Under the pieces are notes generated by a model. The model did no database searches. It was not told the DNA's origin and worked only from the letters and a program-made list of their open reading frames with translations. Positions 5,395 to 5,666 of a stretch of 5,666 nt of DNA are shown in pieces. The position numbers and the translations under genes are program-made. Position 1 is the stretch's first letter, and every line of letters begins with the position of its first letter. Source of the DNA: CALAZP01 sp041164265 (GTDB lineage: Bacteria; Bacteroidota; Bacteroidia; Chitinophagales; Saprospiraceae); NCBI GenBank assembly GCA_041164265.1, contig JBEAPR010000105.1:1-5666 (forward strand), in the 5' to 3' direction.

Positions 5395-5666
5395 ATGATT
5401 TAATCTAATCATGCTACCGCTATACCAAGCATGATTAAATTCTATTCTAAAATAGTACAAACCACCCACAAAATGAAGCCCCAAGGCGACGGGCCAAGTA
5501 CTATTTCCCTTTCCCAAAATCCTTTGCTCCTGATAAACTACCTTTCCTTCATTATTATAAATAAAAAGATTTACAGGACGACTTTCTACCAGAGTAAAAT
5601 CAAAATATGCCGTATTTTGAACAGGATTGGCCCTTAATGTAACGTCATCAAAAAATTGTTCTTGTG
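5392..5666 (-). CDS. Partial secreted protein ending in a T9SS sorting domain
   Basis: An open frame enters from the right edge on the minus strand and ends at a TAA at 5394-5392, giving 90 complete C-terminal residues; the start is outside the window. The segment has the pattern of the type A C-terminal sorting domain used by the type IX secretion system: ANPVQNTAYFDF (visible residues 12-23; compare the PNP opening), VNLFIYNNEGKVVYQ (31-45; compare the iyd-Gk-V core strand), a Gly-containing turn GKGN (51-54), and GGLYYFRI (67-74; compare G-Y-xx-I), ending SMIRLNH. In known systems this domain directs export across the outer membrane and is removed or used for attachment. The passenger domain, and so the function, cannot be seen. 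The plus-strand open frame at 5431-5637 is an antisense shadow of this gene. Confidence 0.82.
   Translation of the reverse strand, partial: QEQFFDDVTLRANPVQNTAYFDFTLVESRPVNLFIYNNEGKVVYQEQRILGKGNSTWPVALGLHFVGGLYYFRIEFNHAWYSGSMIRLNH
5406..5437. promoter_or_regulatory. Perfect 10-bp inverted repeat upstream of polyprenyl synthase promoter
   Basis: TAATCATGCT at 5406-5415 is exactly repeated inverted as AGCATGATTA at 5428-5437, with a 12-nt spacer; three further pairs are possible outside a single mismatch. It lies inside the final codons of the T9SS-type gene and covers the region 12 bp and more upstream of the -7 box, where a -33 element would be. It could be an operator, a hairpin at the end of the upstream mRNA, or a coincidence in coding sequence. 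No T-run follows closely, so it is not a typical terminator. Confidence 0.4.

Noticed and set aside
5431..5637. Plus-strand 68-codon frame at the right end
   Set aside because: It is antisense to the minus-strand frame with a recognisable T9SS sorting domain; the translation has no family features.

Overview
The window looks like a chromosomal housekeeping stretch from an AT-rich member of the Bacteroidota. The evidence is a C-terminal domain of the type IX secretion system (T9SS) kind at the right edge, Bacteroidota-style -7 promoter boxes (TAnnTTTG) before several genes, no strong Shine-Dalgarno sequences, a short-LID adenylate kinase, an Obg GTPase without the C-terminal OCT domain, and a two-domain L25/CTC ribosomal protein. 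The order within the phylum (for example Saprospirales, Cytophagales or Sphingobacteriales) cannot be fixed from this sequence.

Every supported gene lies on the minus strand, so transcription runs from right to left. Reading that way: (1) 5666-5392, the last 90 codons of a probable T9SS-secreted protein whose start lies outside the window; (2) a 37-bp gap with a -7 box overlapping the stop codon; (3) a long-chain polyprenyl diphosphate synthase (5354-4380), followed after 11 bp by ribose-phosphate pyrophosphokinase prs (4368-3382), probably one transcription unit; (4) rplY/ctc (3310-2726) with its own promoter; (5) a small NlpC/P60 lipoprotein (2649-2158); (6) adk (2105-1539) with a possible -7 box beside the nlpC stop; (7) a 452-bp gene-free stretch; (8) obg (1086-79); (9) 78 bp of flank with a small hairpin.

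The genes cover quinone side-chain or other polyprenyl synthesis, PRPP supply, 5S rRNA/large-subunit structure, cell-wall peptide hydrolysis, adenine nucleotide balance and GTP-dependent ribosome assembly control. All are ordinary growth functions with intact motifs.

The part not explained by genes is the adk-obg interval (1087-1538). It holds two 79-bp direct repeats (74/79 identical), a decayed third partial copy in the same order, an almost C-free (minus-strand sense) composition, and a long-range inverted repeat that ends at the repeat boundary. A second item of note is a perfect 10-bp inverted repeat just upstream of the polyprenyl synthase promoter, inside the end of the T9SS gene. I see no convincing new multi-gene system here.
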